Shown here in pieces: positions 29,622 to 41,339 of a stretch of 64,000 nt of DNA. This stretch comes from Emiliania huxleyi CCMP1516 (taxonomy: Eukaryota > Haptophyta > Isochrysidales > Noelaerhabdaceae), in assembly GCF_000372725.1 (NCBI RefSeq), contig NW_005200881.1:230112-294111 (forward strand), given 5' to 3'. The translations under genes and the position numbers were made by a program. Numbering within the stretch: position 1 is the first letter of the stretch; each line of letters begins with the position of its first letter. The notes under the pieces were generated by a model that was not told where the DNA came from, did no database searches, and worked only from the letters and a program-made list of their open reading frames with translations.

Positions 29622-31200
29622 TGCATCTGCTCTTTCGGAATTGGCTTTTTTGGCTTTTGGCTAAAAGGGTCCCCCCCCCCCCCCCCCCCGCCCGCCCGCC
29701 CACCCACACAACCCTACCTGCGCCTGTGGACACCTGCGGACTCCTCCACAGGCGGCAGCTCCTCCGCAGACGGCAGCCAGCTAAAGTTTATCCTTCACCT
29801 GGTTCGTGTCAGCTAAAGTTTATCCTTCATGTGCCAGATAGTGGCGTCTAAACCCTGCGCCAGGGTCTAACGAGTGGCGTAGAGCAGTGCGACTGTGCTC
29901 ACCGCATAGCCGTTTGCCGCCACCCCTCGTGCTCGGACGGATTCCGCGAGCGTCCTCTGGGGGGAGGCGGGGGCCCCCGGAGGCACCGTGCGCCGCGCAG
30001 CAGTGCGGAAACGGGGCTCCGGCTCCGTTAGTCTCCGTTAGCACCAACTTCCCGAATGAGGAGGGTTGAGTAGAGGGCAGATTTGGAGAGATCTCGAGGA
30101 GTACATACAAATAGACCCTCCAACCATCAGAAACCTCCAACCTGATCGGTCGTACTGACCGCCGACAGATCACTCCAGACAGCAGACAGGCCGACGTCTG
30201 CACGCGGCCGGCCGGGCGAGAGGCTTGACACGATCCGACCCTGCGACCCTGACGCTGCTGCTCTAGCTATCAGACATGCACTGCTGACTGCTGCCACAAT
30301 GTGCGACCGGTGCTGGCCCACTTGGCGGCCTTCCCGGTCAGTGGTGAGGCGCAGTTCAGAGCTGTCGATGGCGCGATGCTGCACTGGTCCCACATTGGTG
30401 ACACGAGACCACCAAGTTTGCCGGTCCAAGAGAGAGGCACCGGCGCTGTCCTGAGAAGGTGCGTGGTCCCTCTTGACTGCCCATGCGCGCGAGGCTGTGT
30501 AGGCATAGCCTCGAGAGTGCCAGCAGCCAATCCGAGGCGACGCGCATTGCGCCAGAAGCGTGCACATGTTGGAAGGACACCTTCCTACTGGCCGTACGAT
30601 CAGGTCGTCACTGAATGCTTGATACTAAGGCCGCGAGCTATGCAGGTGATCAATTGTGCAGCATGGCACGGTCAGCAGCGCCGACAGGCTGTCGCAAGGC
30701 GTGATAGCATGGCCGCAATACGCCGAATTCTCATGAAAACAAGTAAAAAACGTTCAAAAAATCCAAAAAATCGGCGCCTGCGGCGGGAAAGGGAACCCCC
30801 ATCTCCCCCACGCATGGGTACCCCCTAGGGCCCTCGCCTCCCCCCAGAGCGAGCGTCTCGGGCTCTCGGCACTCGCACTCGCTTTCGCTGGAAAAGAATT
30901 TCCCCCGCAACCTGAGGCGCGAGCCACTCCGTCTCCCACTCCGCAACAGGCCCCTCCCCTGGCGACGGCTGCCAGCCCGGGATTCGGAGGCGATTCGCCT
31001 TATCCTCATCGTTTCTTAACATTACTTGCAGCGGAGTTTTCAATAAGCGTTTTTAAAGCTGTCGAGGGTCCCCGCGATGGGTTTCTTCATCGGGCGGGTC
31101 TCTAAATTCTTCACGGGCGCCGCTCGCCGGTCGTAGTCAGCCTCTTTGAGAATTGCTTTGAGCGTGTTCGCTGCCGAGGTGGTGGCCTTCGACGAGCGCC
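29622..31200. other. intergenic, no supported gene
   Basis: Begins with a polyC/CCCGCC tract (about 29671-29703) and then unique sequence. A tandem tccttcat/gtcagctaaagtttatcc repeat lies at 29783-29830. Open frames on both strands have no domain. 30730-31080 is an A-rich then C/G-rich block with dense gactcgc-type words. Nothing convincing as an RNA gene. Confidence 0.4.
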
Positions 31201-33866
31201 ATGGCGGCGCTGCGGCCCTCGATGCAGGCCATCTCGACGGAGCCGCCCACGCCGCTGCACCTCGCGTACACCGAGAAGCTCAACGCGTACATGGAGCAGG
31301 CGGTGCCGCAAGAGTCCAAGGACCGTCAGCAGAAGCGGATCGCAATCCTGTCGGACCTGACTTCGACCTTCAAGCAGTGGGTCCACTCGGTCTGCCTCGC
31401 CAAGGGCCTGGCGCAGCCGGTCGCCGAGGCGGCGGGCGGCGCTCTCTTCACGTCCGGCTCGTACCGGCTCGGCCTCAACGAGGTGGGGATGGACATTGAC
31501 GCCGTCTGCGTCGCGCCGCGCATGGTGACGCGCGACGATTTCTTCGAGACGCTCAAGGTGATTCTCGAGGACCACGAGTCGATCCACAACCTCGTCGCGA
31601 TTGCCGGCGCGCCCCTCGCCCCTCGCCCTGCGCCCGACCCTCCTCGGCACACCCTCTCGCCAGTGCGGCAGGCGCGGCGGTGCCCATCATCACGTTCGAC
31701 TACGGCGACATCAACATCGACCTGATGTTTGCGCAGCTGCCCGTCGATTCGGTGCCTCCTGCCGCCGCCACCAGCGGCACACGCTGCGAGGGTGTGCCCG
31801 CTGCTCACAGACCTGAGCCTGGTCGCAGGTGCCTCCTACCATCGACATCAACGCGGACTCGGCGCTGCAGGGCCTCGACACGGGCACGCAGCGCTCGCTC
31901 AACGGGCCGCGCGTCACCAACCTGATCGAGCGGCTCGTGCCGCAGTTCGACGCCTTCCGGCAGCTGCTGCGCTGCATCCGGCTGTGGGCTAAGCGGCGCG
32001 GAGCCTCCTCGCCAACAGGGACGAGGAAAGAGGGCTGTTGTGAGCCCACATAAGAGAGGTGGGGGTAGGCGCGGCATCTACTCGAACAAGATGAGCTACT
32101 TGGGCGGGATCAACTGCAACCTGCTCTGCGCCTTCCTCTGCCAGCTCTACCCGAAGGCGTGTGCCTCCCTGCTGCTCGAGCGCTTCTTCTTCATCCTCAA
32201 GGACTGGAACTGGCCCACGCCAATCATGCTCACGCCGCCGACCGACGCGGGGTACACCGACGCCGACGGGCGTATGTACGAGGTCTGGGACTCGCAGGGG
32301 CGCGGCCGGTGACCGCCGCCCCTCATAGCCGCCCCTCCCGCCCAGCCCCTCCCGCCCAGCCCCTCCCGCCCAGCCGGTTCCCCGGCCGCTTGGCATGGGC
32401 CCTGACCCCGGCCCCCGGCCCTGCCCCCGAGCCCTCCCCCCCCCGCCCCCGAGCCAGGTACGACCAGATGCCGATCCTGACGCCAGCCTACCCGTCGATG
32501 AACTCGTCGCTCTCCGTATCGCAAGTCTCGCTCGAGGCGAGGGACGAGGAGATGAGAGTCATAGTGAGTAGAATACACTCGAGGGGAGGCAGCCATAGTG
32601 AGGAGGATGCCGACGACGAGGATAGCAGCACCTCTCTCTTCTCCCCCGAGGTGATGCGGTCCGAGATGGCGATCGCCCACCAGAGGGTCGTCTCGATCCT
32701 CGCAGCCGGAGCCAGCGACTGGGCGCCGCTCTACGAGCCGACCGACTTTTGGGTCGCGCACTCAAAGTACCTCGCCGTCGAGGTGTACGTGCAGGGCGCG
32801 CCCGCCGGCCTGCAGCAGGACTTGGTTCGCTCGTGGGTCGGGTACACCGAGTCGCAGGTCAAGAAGCTGGTCGACTTCCTCTCGTACCTCCCTCTCGCCG
32901 CCCTCCGCCTCATGCCGCGCAAGCTGCCCCTCCTCTCCGTGGGGGCCGCCGCCGCCCCGCCGGCCGACTCGGCCTCCGCCCCTCCGCCTTGCGACGGCGG
33001 CAGCTACCTCATCGGCTTCGACGTCGACAAGACGCGGATGCAGGGCGGCGAACTCCACATGACAAACAAGGCACGCCCCCCCTCTCGGACCCCGCCTCCC
33101 GGACCCCGCCTCCCGGACCCCGCCTCCCGGACCCCGCCTCCCGAACCCCGCCTCCCGGACCCCGCGCCCGCCCGCTCGCCCGCCTCTCTCAGCCGCCGGT
33201 GCCGCTCCGCCAGGTCGAGGCCTTCCGGGCCGAGTTGTACGACCGCGCCGCCAACCAGGCCATCGTCACGGCGACCACGGCACCCTTCCTCAAGGCAAAG
33301 CGCACAGAGTAGCCGCTCCGCGACGCTCGCAGCGCCACTCTCCGGGGGGGCCGCGCAGGGCCACACACCACACACCACCCCGCGCCACGTCCGGCCGTGG
33401 CTCCTCGATCGCAGCAACGCGGTCCGGCCGTGGCTCCTCGATCGCAGCAACGCGCCCCTCCCTCGCAGCGGGTCGGCTGCCTCCCTTGTCGCAGGTGCGC
33501 TTCTCCGTGTACGGCTCCTGGAAGGAGCTGCCCGAGGCCGTGCTCGACGCCGGCCTGGGCGGGATCGCAAACGCAAAGGCGGCGCGCAAGCGCGTGCTCG
33601 AGGCGAGGCGGCGCGAGGCGGCGGCGGCCGAGGCGGAGGCGGCCGCCGCCGCCGCCGCCGCACCGCGTGACGACTTTGACGCCGGAGTGGGCGACGCGGC
33701 GGCGGGCGACGTGGCGGCGGGCGCGGCCAAGCGGCCGCTCGAGGCTGGGGCCGATGAGGCGCCGCCCAGCAAGGCGCAGGCCTTGGCCGCGCCTCCGGAG
33801 GACCCGCGCATGAAGAGCGCCGTGCAGGACGACCCGCGGCTGGCGGCATGGGGAGGCGGCGCGTGA
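31201..33866 (+). CDS. PAP: nuclear poly(A) polymerase
   Basis: Eight exons: 31201-31606, 31672-31751, 31829-31995, 32069-32308, 32458-32536, 32651-33070, 33214-33294, 33495-33866. All junctions keep frame and give 614 residues. The catalytic nucleotidyltransferase core is complete: FTSGSYRLGLNEVGMDIDAV (GS motif and the first two Asp) and FDYGDINIDLMFA (third Asp). The central domain has LLRCIRLWAKRRGIYSNKMS, YLGGINC and KDWNWPTPIML. The C-terminal RNA-binding domain contains DFWVAHSKYLAVEVYVQG and WVGYTESQVKKLVDFL. The tail is Ala/Glu-rich and ends KSAVQDDPRLAAWGGGA. It adds poly(A) tails to pre-mRNA in the nucleus. Five of seven introns (1, 3, 5, 6, 7) use GC donors. Introns 1-3 begin with the same bases as the exon that follows them (for intron 2, gtgcctcct at both ends). 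Confidence 0.93.
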
Positions 33867-34210
33867 GAAACGAGAGCGAAAAGCGCGAGTCCTTCCGGCC
33901 GCAGACCGGTTTGCGTCGCGACCCACGAGTTGGGAAGCTTTTATTGAGTTTTTCTGCACTGAAAGATAGATAGATACTAAATTGCACACATATGCCCACA
34001 CCGGGGCGGGCTCTGTCAGTCTCGCAGTGTCACTCGCTGTCAGTTTGTCACATCACACATGAATTGCACTTGCGACACTTAGATTATACAATATCAATAA
34101 ACAAATATGCGCCTCGCGTGCGGGCGGACGCCGGACACCCTCACAGCCGTCGTGGCTCGTGCAGCTCGCACATGGGTGACATGCTCTCAAACGTGGTCGA
34201 CATGCATGCT
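33867..34210. other. convergent 3' ends, no gene
   Basis: The PAP gene and the FAD monooxygenase converge here. AT-richer, with aataaa-like words (aatatcaataaacaaat near 34090, read for the minus gene in the other orientation) and a tagatagata run. Confidence 0.5.
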
Positions 34211-35984
34211 TCACTTCGAAATGTCGTTGGGAACAGGAGGTACGCTCGCCTCCTCGCCCGGCGCCGGGTACTTCAGCACCCACTGCCGGAACGCCTCCGC
34301 CTCCGGCCCTGGCTTTGTGCGCTGCCAGGTGCCGTCTCGCTGCCGGCGGCCGCCGCCTGCCGCCCACGCCTGCACTGCGGTTGCCCTGCGGCGGCGGCGC
34401 TCCTCGTACGTGGCGACGGCCGCCGGCACGTCCTCGGCCCGGAGCCGCCGTCCGCCGCCCGTGCGGTCGGCTGCGTCGCAGAGCGCCTCTGCGAGGGCCG
34501 CGGCATCCTCGAAGGCCTGGTTGGCGCCTTGGCCGGGGGTGGGGTGGAGAGCGTGCGCCGCGTCGCCGAGCAGCGTCACGCGCCCGGCTGCGGAGGACCA
34601 GGCCGGCAGCGGCTGCGTGTCGAAGATGCGCCTCTCGAAGATCCCCTCCTCCGCCGTCGCGCGAATCACCCGCAGAATGTCTCTCGCGCCGACGCCTACT
34701 CGCGCGGCGGCTCGCTCCAGTAGCACGGGGCGGTGGCTCGCGGAGCTGCCCTCGGCGGCGGCACCGGCAGCGGTCTCCGCCTCGTCGAAGAGAGAGAGGA
34801 GCCTCGCCTTGATGCCCGGCCGCCCGAGCCCTGCGCCGCGCTGCGCGTGCCCCCACGCCGCGTCCGCCTGCCGGATCTGCCAGAACAGCTCCCCCTCGCC
34901 GCAGTCGACGAGGTAGCAGGAGAGCTTTGGCGAGGCGAGGTTGAGGATGCGCGACTCGCCTGCTCGCGGTGCTCGGGGCCTCTCGTCTCGAGTGGGCCGA
35001 GAGAGGAGCGGGGGGGGGGGGCGCTCGCCTCGGGGCACCACCCGAGGGCCGGGGGTGGCGGCTATATCTCGGCTATATCTCACCTCGGGGCACCACCGGT
35101 GGGCCGGGGATGGCGGCGTGGCGCAGGATCGCGTTCCAGTTGGTCGTGCTGTAGTCGTTGATCCGCTCGAGGTCGACGCCGCCGCCGGGGCTGCCCTGCA
35201 GCGCCGCCCGCACGCGAGAGAAGAGGCCGTCCGCCCCGACGAGCAGCGACGCGCGGACGGCGACGCGGGGCGCCGCGCCGGCCGCTCCTCCCGCCACTCG
35301 CACCTCCACAGCCTCCGCGTCCTCCGCAAAGCCAGCCGCCTCGTGAGAGCACATCAGCCAGGGCGGGGATCGCCACCGGCGCAGCGCGCTGCTCAGGGCA
35401 CCGAGCACGCCCCTCCCGTCCAAGGTCCACGACTCCAGAAGCCACGGCCCTCGCACGGCTCCGCCCACAGCCTCGCCCTCCTCCGCCGCAGCCATCAGCT
35501 CCTGTTGAACCTTGGCCCACGGTATAAAAAAGGCGCTGACGCCGTGTGACCCAACCTCGATGCGCCGCGTGCTCTCGCTGCCGTGGAGGCCGCAGTTCAG
35601 AATCTCGGTTGCTTCGACGGCCACTCCCCGCTTGGAGACCGCGGCTGGCAGCCGAGCCCCGCCAGCCGCCTCCAATGCCGCCAGCCCGTTGGGCCAGAGC
35701 GCAATCGTGCCCTGACTGGTGTAGCGCGCCGCGGCAGCGCGCTCCAGAACGACGACCCGAAACCCTCGCCGGCGGAGCGCAGCGCTAAGCGCCAACCCGC
35801 CCAAGCCCGCGCCGGCGATTGCCACGTCCGCCTCGATCACACCATCGACGCGTGGCACGTGCCACCGCGTCACACCGAGAATTCGCGCGAGGTGAGAGCG
35901 CAGCGCGGCGCTACGGCGCACGATGGCGGACGCGGCGACGACGCTGGAGATGAGTGCGAAGCGGCTCAGCCAGGGCGGGGCCAT
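34211..35984 (-). CDS. FAD-dependent monooxygenase (zeaxanthin epoxidase/urate hydroxylase class)
   Basis: Two exons, 35984-35084 and 34959-34211, with a 124-bp GT-AG intron, give 549 residues. The Met at 35984 (MAPPWLSRFALISSVVAAS) opens with a hydrophobic anchor or signal. The FAD fold follows: ADVAIAGAGLGGLALSAALR (GxGxxG), FRVVVLERA (the acidic strand end), LLVGADGLFSRVRAAL (the DG motif), and GRVTLLGDAAHALHPTPGQG with NQAFEDAA (the GD motif). These three motifs define class A flavoprotein monooxygenases, which hydroxylate or epoxidise small substrates with NAD(P)H and O2. The best family resemblance is to plant and algal zeaxanthin-epoxidase-like and bacterial urate-hydroxylase-like enzymes; no FHA domain, so not a standard zeaxanthin epoxidase. 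Substrate unknown. The intron lies in a 55-bp tandem duplication. An R3 repeat lies upstream of the start. Confidence 0.85.
35028..35117 (-). repeat. 55-bp tandem duplication spanning an exon/intron border
   Basis: The word cctcggggcaccacc followed by ggccggggRtggcggc starts at 35028 and again at 35083. One copy is the exon end of the FAD monooxygenase, the other lies inside its intron. Within the unit, ctatatctcgg is repeated as well. Confidence 0.75.
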
Positions 35985-36154
35985 ATACACACACGTTTGC
36001 TGGATGATGACTGTTCGACTATTGTTGCAGCAAGCGGTTCCCCCACGGATACTCGAGTACCTACACTTGAGCACTTGAGCACTGGATAGGGCCGATTCCG
36101 CGTGGTACGGGACCCCTCGATCGTCTCGCCCTCCCTCACTGGTATGTTCATTGG

Positions 36155-36340
36155 GGGGGGTCATAACAAACACGGTACAGGATCGAGGTGCACGCTGCCG
36201 AAGCAGTGTCGTCCCCCCTCTCCCCGACGGCGATGGCGGTGTGACCGATCGAGCTACAAGAGGAGCTTGGTCAGCAGGATCTGGGATAGTCTCGTGCACT
36301 ACCTCACTGGGCCTGACGGTCTCGGGCACCGCACCCGTGC
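36155..36340 (-). repeat. dispersed repeat R3, copy 2
   Basis: Second copy of the 28476-28760 repeat, shorter between the A-box-like and B-box-like words. It begins (plus strand) after a run of eight G and ggtcataac. It lies 170 bp upstream of the FAD monooxygenase start. A small tandem (gctgccacaaagcacaatg type) follows at 36340-36375. Confidence 0.5.
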
Positions 36341-36834
36341 TGCCACAAAGCACAATGTGCTGCCACAAAGCACCACTAGCGATTTCGCGCGGAGGGCGTA
36401 GTGAAGTGCTGGGGCGCTCACTGTGTGTTATTCGGGTGGGGATCCATCAGTGGTAAGCGGCTTTAGTCACAGATCCAAGCTCAGACGTCACACCAACACC
36501 ACAAACACGCTCACTTCGCCGCTGCTGTAGATGGGCCTCCGGGGGCCCATGCTACGTCGAAGCACAGACCCGATCTCGGCACTCACGGGCTGCCACGCGC
36601 CCGCGCGCGGCGCGGGCCGCACCGCCCATGCCCCCGGGTCACCAACCCCGCCTCTCGGCCCTCTCGGCCCTCAGGAGCGTGCGGGAGACCGGCGAGGGGC
36701 GCGCCAGATGGTGTCGAGGGGTGTCGAGGGGTGTCGAGTTGGTCGAGTTGGCATGGGGTGTCGAGGTGTCGAGTCGGTGTCGAGGTTTGGCGTCGACAGG
36801 CCAGGGCTCAGTTCTCTATAGGATTCCTAGCAAC
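36341..36834. other. intergenic with gtgtcgag tandem repeats
   Basis: 36715-36800 consists of irregular gtgtcgagg/ggtcgagtt repeats. No gene supported. Confidence 0.5.
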
Positions 36835-38430
36835 TCAGCTGAAACCGTCCACACGTTGTCGAAGGAAGACGTCGTAACGTCCCGCAAATCCCGCCGATTC
36901 CCTAATCTTAACCCCCCTGTGAAACGCGGGAATTCTCAACGCCATCCCCATGCGGGATGACATGCGAATGGAGACCTGGGCGATGCGGATCCCGGTGCAG
37001 CGCCGCCTGGGTCTCCCCCTCGACGTGGCTTGCCAGGCCGTGTCGGTGGGCAAGAAGACTCGAAACAAGAAATACCACGACGAGTTCGGCGACGCTGCTG
37101 TCAACGTTCCGCAGCAGGGCCACAACATCAAACACAAGTGCACTCTTCAGCGCCTCATCCTCGCCCTACGCGCCGCGTGGCAGGCACAGCTGTGCGAATG
37201 GAGCCGAAGAACCAACTCGGTCATAGTTACAACAAACAACCCGACGTGGACGCACAACATTCATTGGCAGGGGCGAGCGCTATCCCGGCGATCATGTCAA
37301 GGTCGTCTGCCCCCTCACCAGCAGCGGGGAGCACGGTCGGAAGGGCGCTTTTGTCGCTTTCGGCAACACCGAGGCTTTCTACCGGAACATGGTCGTGGGG
37401 CATGGGCCCTACTGCGAGGAGGGAGAGGGAGGTGGGGGGCAGGGAGAGGGGGGGGAGGGGAGTGTGAGTGTGTGAGGGCTGAGGGGTACGGGGGCGAGGG
37501 CATGGAGGGGGAGAGGAAGAGCAAGGGCGAGAGGGGGCAGGGGACGGGTCGATGGCATACTAGGGGGGGGAGGGTGGTGGGCGGCGACCGCCGCATACCG
37601 TCCTATGGCGGCGAGTATCGCTACGACAGGGAGGACAAGGACGTCGACGTGCAGCTGCTGTTGTTCGAGTCGTTCGGTGGGTTCGGGAAGGGGGTCGGCG
37701 AGATCCTCTGGAGGGCGGCGAACGCGCTGCAGAACAAGCTGACGCGGGCCCAGTACCTCGATAAGGTGACTTGGACCACCAAGAACTGGCTAGGGCTGCA
37801 GAAGCAGCGTATCTCAGTCGTTCTTCACACGGCCATCGCGAGAGCAGATTGTGAATGAGCTTGCCTGCGGCGAGGGCGGACGAGTGCACGGAGCTAAGTG
37901 CCTCGCCGTCCTCGCAGGAGTCGCTTAGGCGGCTCCCGTGGTGTACCTGTGTTAGTGCCAGTGCGCGCCAAGTCCCGTGCCCAGTGTCGTGCGAGGGAGT
38001 TTGTTGTACAATTTTTAGTCTGGTGTACCTGTGTTAGTGGATAGTGCCAGTGCGCGCCAGTCCCGTGACGATCGGCCGTCGATCCCGAAGGGTCGTCGGT
38101 TGAGCTAGGGAGCCTGGCGATGGACGCCACCGCGACCCCTCGTGGCATCTCTCTCGCCGTCGGCGAGCCGGGGGCTCGCAGACGGCCGACTTTCTATATA
38201 ACCAGTAGGACAGCCGTGAGTGTGAATCGGATAAGGAGTTTGCGTCCGTCCACCGTCTTCGTGGACGTCTGTCCTCGTGACACCCACACCCCACACGGCC
38301 TGTTTTGCTTCCAGGCTCGTGCCTAGTGTCGTGCGAGGGAGTTTTGTTGTGTAAAATTCTCAGTCCCGTGCCTAGTGTCGTGCGTCGTGCGAGGGAGTTT
38401 GCTGTAAAATTCTTAGTCAAAGACAGAGGA
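36835..38430 (+). mobile_element. retroelement fossil, 3' portion with repetitive tail
   Basis: A plus-strand protein-coding remnant covers about 36950-37950. Recognisable pieces are RIPVQRRLGLPLDVAC, KYHDEFGDAAVNVP, LLLFESFGGFGKGVGEIL and KNWLGLQKQRISVVLH. They resemble the C-terminal region of abundant reverse-transcriptase-type elements I recall from haptophyte genomes; no reverse transcriptase core lies in this piece. A G-rich low-complexity insert sits in the middle. Beyond the coding part is a tail with repeated gtcccgtgcctagtgtcgtg and gtgcgagggagttt units (about 37970-38420). The copy is broken and 5'-truncated, apparently old to middle-aged. LINE or LTR affiliation cannot be decided here. 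Confidence 0.55.
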
Positions 38431-39358
38431 CTGCCCGGGTCCTTTTCGTTCGAAGTACGAAGACGCCGTACGCCACCCTAGGGTTCGGCACGTACTTCTA
38501 TCCTCTGCCAGTTTGTCTTCATGGTCCTTTCCTCCGTCCGTCGCCGCAAAGTGTGTGAACTGGTGTGATACGTGCAGCGCGAGGCATGTCTGCGCTACTT
38601 CCTACTTTCTCTTTCACATTCAGTTCCCGGATCGGAGCGGCTCGCTGTCTTTCCCCATCTTGATTTGCGCTCCTTTGCCGTCTCTCAGCTCTCCCCCCGT
38701 CTCAAATTCGTCGTATGACCAGCGTACAGCGGCATCGGACGTATTTTCTTCTCAATAAAAGCTTCTCAATAAAAGCGATGCGGGCGAACGGACGGGAGGG
38801 CCGAGGGCTTCCGCTGGGCGTGCGCGCGTCGCGGGAGGCCCCGGGGAAGGTGGCGCACCGTGGTGTCCATCGGGAGAGGAGGGCGTTGCCCGTGGGGTTT
38901 GTCGCGGCTTGGCTGTTTGGCCGGCCAGCTAGTCAGGCGCCGTGGATGGCGGGGAAGGGGGCACGCGTTGCATAATCCTTTGAGTGCGTTGGTCTGCACG
39001 TAATTCGTAATCTATGCATCTGTTCGACTTGCAACAAGGGATGGACTCCTGCGCGCCGGCATGCTTCTCCCCGTGGCCTCAGGCTTTTCCGGCCAAGGAC
39101 CTCTGCTCCAACTACCAGGGGAAAAGGTTCTTGGCCGGAAGGGGAAAAGAGAAACCACTAATTTCTGAACGCGCTTTCCGTCGTGTCCGAAAGAACCGAA
39201 AGGCGGCGTCGGACAGCCCACCGGGGCCACGCCGACGGCCGTCAGGCACATCAGACGAGTGGGAAGTAGCCCTCCTATTTGCGTCGTCCCAGGAGAAGAA
39301 CGCGCGGCCCTCGACGAGCTCGCCGCGGTCCACACACGCTTCGCCTCGTCGTGCGGCG
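38431..39358. other. intergenic, no supported gene
   Basis: Contains a duplicated poly(A)-signal-like unit, cttctcaataaaag, twice at about 38748-38775, and an open frame from 39014 that only extends the phosphoesterase upstream with low-quality sequence. Probably the promoter/5' UTR of that gene. Confidence 0.45.
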
Positions 39359-40986
39359 ATGCACACCCTCCTGCTCCTCCCTCCGGCTCACCCTCGCATC
39401 AAGCACGTCGTCGTGCTCTACGAGGAGAACCGTGCCTTTGACCACTTCTTTGGCCACCAGCGGAGGCTCAAGGTGAACGGGCTCAAGGGCGACGAGAGCA
39501 ACCCCGTCAACCCGGCCGACCCGGCTGCCGGAGCCGTCGGCGTGTCCGGCGGCGCTCCTTACGTGGCGAGGGAGCAGCCGAGGCACGGCTACGCGGCCTA
39601 CCAGACCAAGCTCGATATCGTCGGCGGTGTGCCTCGCATGGACGGCTTTGTCGAGTACGAGCGGTCCGTGCATCCTTTCGCGCATCGCACGGCCGACGCG
39701 GTGATGCAGGGCTTCTCGGATGGAGCGCTGCCCGTGAGCACCGCGCTTGCAGCCGAGTTTGCCGTCTTCGACCGCTGGTTTGCGGCGTTCCCCGGCCCGT
39801 CTTGGCCGAACCACATGTTTTCGATCTCTGGCACGGCCGGCGGCGGGACAAACACCGGGGATGGCCACCTCTGTCGTCCGGGTGCGAGGTACCCGCAGCG
39901 CACCATCTTCGACTCTCTGCTGGCGGCGGGGCACGAGTACGCCCGCATCTACAACGACTCTGTCGTCGAGCTCTACCTCGAGGCGCTCCACTCCCCGGAG
40001 GCAAAGGCGCGCACGCAGAGCATGGACCGCTTCTTCCACGACGCAGCTGCGGGCACGCTGCCCGCCCTCACGTGGATCGCGCCGCGGCAGGCACACCTCG
40101 GCTGCACCTCGGCTGCACCTTGGCCGCACCTCGGCTGCACCCCTCCCTCCCGTGGACCTCGCCGGGGCAGGGAGTCAACAAGTCGCTCGGCGCGCTCGGC
40201 GGGCCAAACAGCGACCACCCCGACTGCTGCGACGTGGCGCTCGGCGAGCGGCTGCGGAAGGACCTGTACGAGGCCGTGCGGGCCGGGCCGGGCTGGAACG
40301 AGACGGCGCTCCTCTTCACGTGGGACGACCCAGGGGGCTTCTACGACCACGTGCCGCCGCCGATGGCCGCTCCGCCGCCCGACGACCAGCCCGCCTGCTT
40401 CTGCTTCGAGGGCGGAGGCGCCTCTTGCCACGGCCGCGACCCGCGAGGCCTCGACCCGTACGCGCGGCTCGGCTCGCGGCTGCCTGTCATCCTCATCTCG
40501 CCGTGGCTCGCAAAGGGCACCGTCGTCTCGGAGCCTTCGGTCCGGCCGTTCGCCGACTCGCAGTACGACGGCACGTCCATCGTCGCGACGATCAAGCGGC
40601 TCTTCGGGCTGCCCAACTTCCTGACGAAGCGCGACGCGTGGGCGGCGCCCTTTGACCACCTCTTCGACCGCCTCCCCGCCCCGCGCACCGACACGCCACG
40701 CCACCTGCCCGACGCGCCTCCGCCGACGAGGCGCCGCGGCCCTCGGCCGTACGGAACAGACTGCGACGAGCCGTCGAGGCGGATGCGCCGCGCGATCTCC
40801 ACCTTCGAGGAGGCGCTCGGCGTGCGCGCGCCCGAGCGGCTGCATGCGTGCGCCGAGGCCGCCCCGCTGTGGGCCACCTCGTGTGAGGGCGGCACGATGC
40901 TCGAGGCGTCCGAGTGGCTCGCCAATGCGACGCGCGAGTGGCGCGCGGGGCCGGGTCGGGCGAGGGATGTAACACAGCAGCAATGA
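39359..40986 (+). CDS. PLC/acid-phosphatase-type phosphoesterase (PF04185 family)
   Basis: Two exons, 39359-40090 and 40171-40986, joined across an 80-bp GC-AG intron in phase 0, give 515 residues. The start MHTLLLLPPAHPRIKHVVVL was chosen because family homology begins there. Family motifs are present: VVVLYEENRAFDHFFGH (the ENRxFDHxFG active-site start), FPGPSWPNHMFSISGTAGG (the SxPN and SGT motif), LFTWDDPGGFYDHVPPP (metal ligands) and LGSRLPVILISPWLAKGTVV. These define the phosphatidylcholine-specific and non-specific phospholipase C/acid phosphatase family, which cleaves phosphodiester head groups. It could serve lipid remodelling under phosphate limitation, a known role of plant NPCs; this is inference. 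No clear signal peptide. The intron is built of ctcggctgcac tandem repeats. Confidence 0.87.
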
Positions 40987-41339
40987 TGTTTTGACCGCGC
41001 AAGACATAAGGGTGGCGCTCAGGGCTCTGCCCACAAGGCGCCCGCGTCGGAGACGCAGAGTATTGCAAATAAATAAACATAGACCTGACAAATAAAACGG
41101 TCAAAGCTCAAACTCTGAGACGAGATGGGATTTAGGGACATGATTTTGTGTCCCCGCCCTGCACGATCTTGCTTCTTGGTGTTGAGGCATGAGGGTCAGA
41201 GGGAACAGGGATCTTCAATCCGTTCCAAATCTCCCTCTCGCACGCTCCCCTGGCACAAACACAGTCAAGACACCGCTGGGCACGGGACTGGCACTAACTT
41301 TGCCAACAACAAACCTAATCAGAACACAGGACCAGAGGT
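40987..41339. other. intergenic, no supported gene
   Basis: 3' flank of the phosphoesterase, with aaataaataaac and aataaaacgg A-rich words near 41070-41100. The following gagatgggattt/gtccccgccctgcacgatctt stretch is weakly like the tail of repeat R1. Confidence 0.35.

Noticed and set aside
37315-37596. Pro/Ser-rich minus-strand ORF
   Set aside because: Antisense of the G-rich insert in the retroelement fossil.
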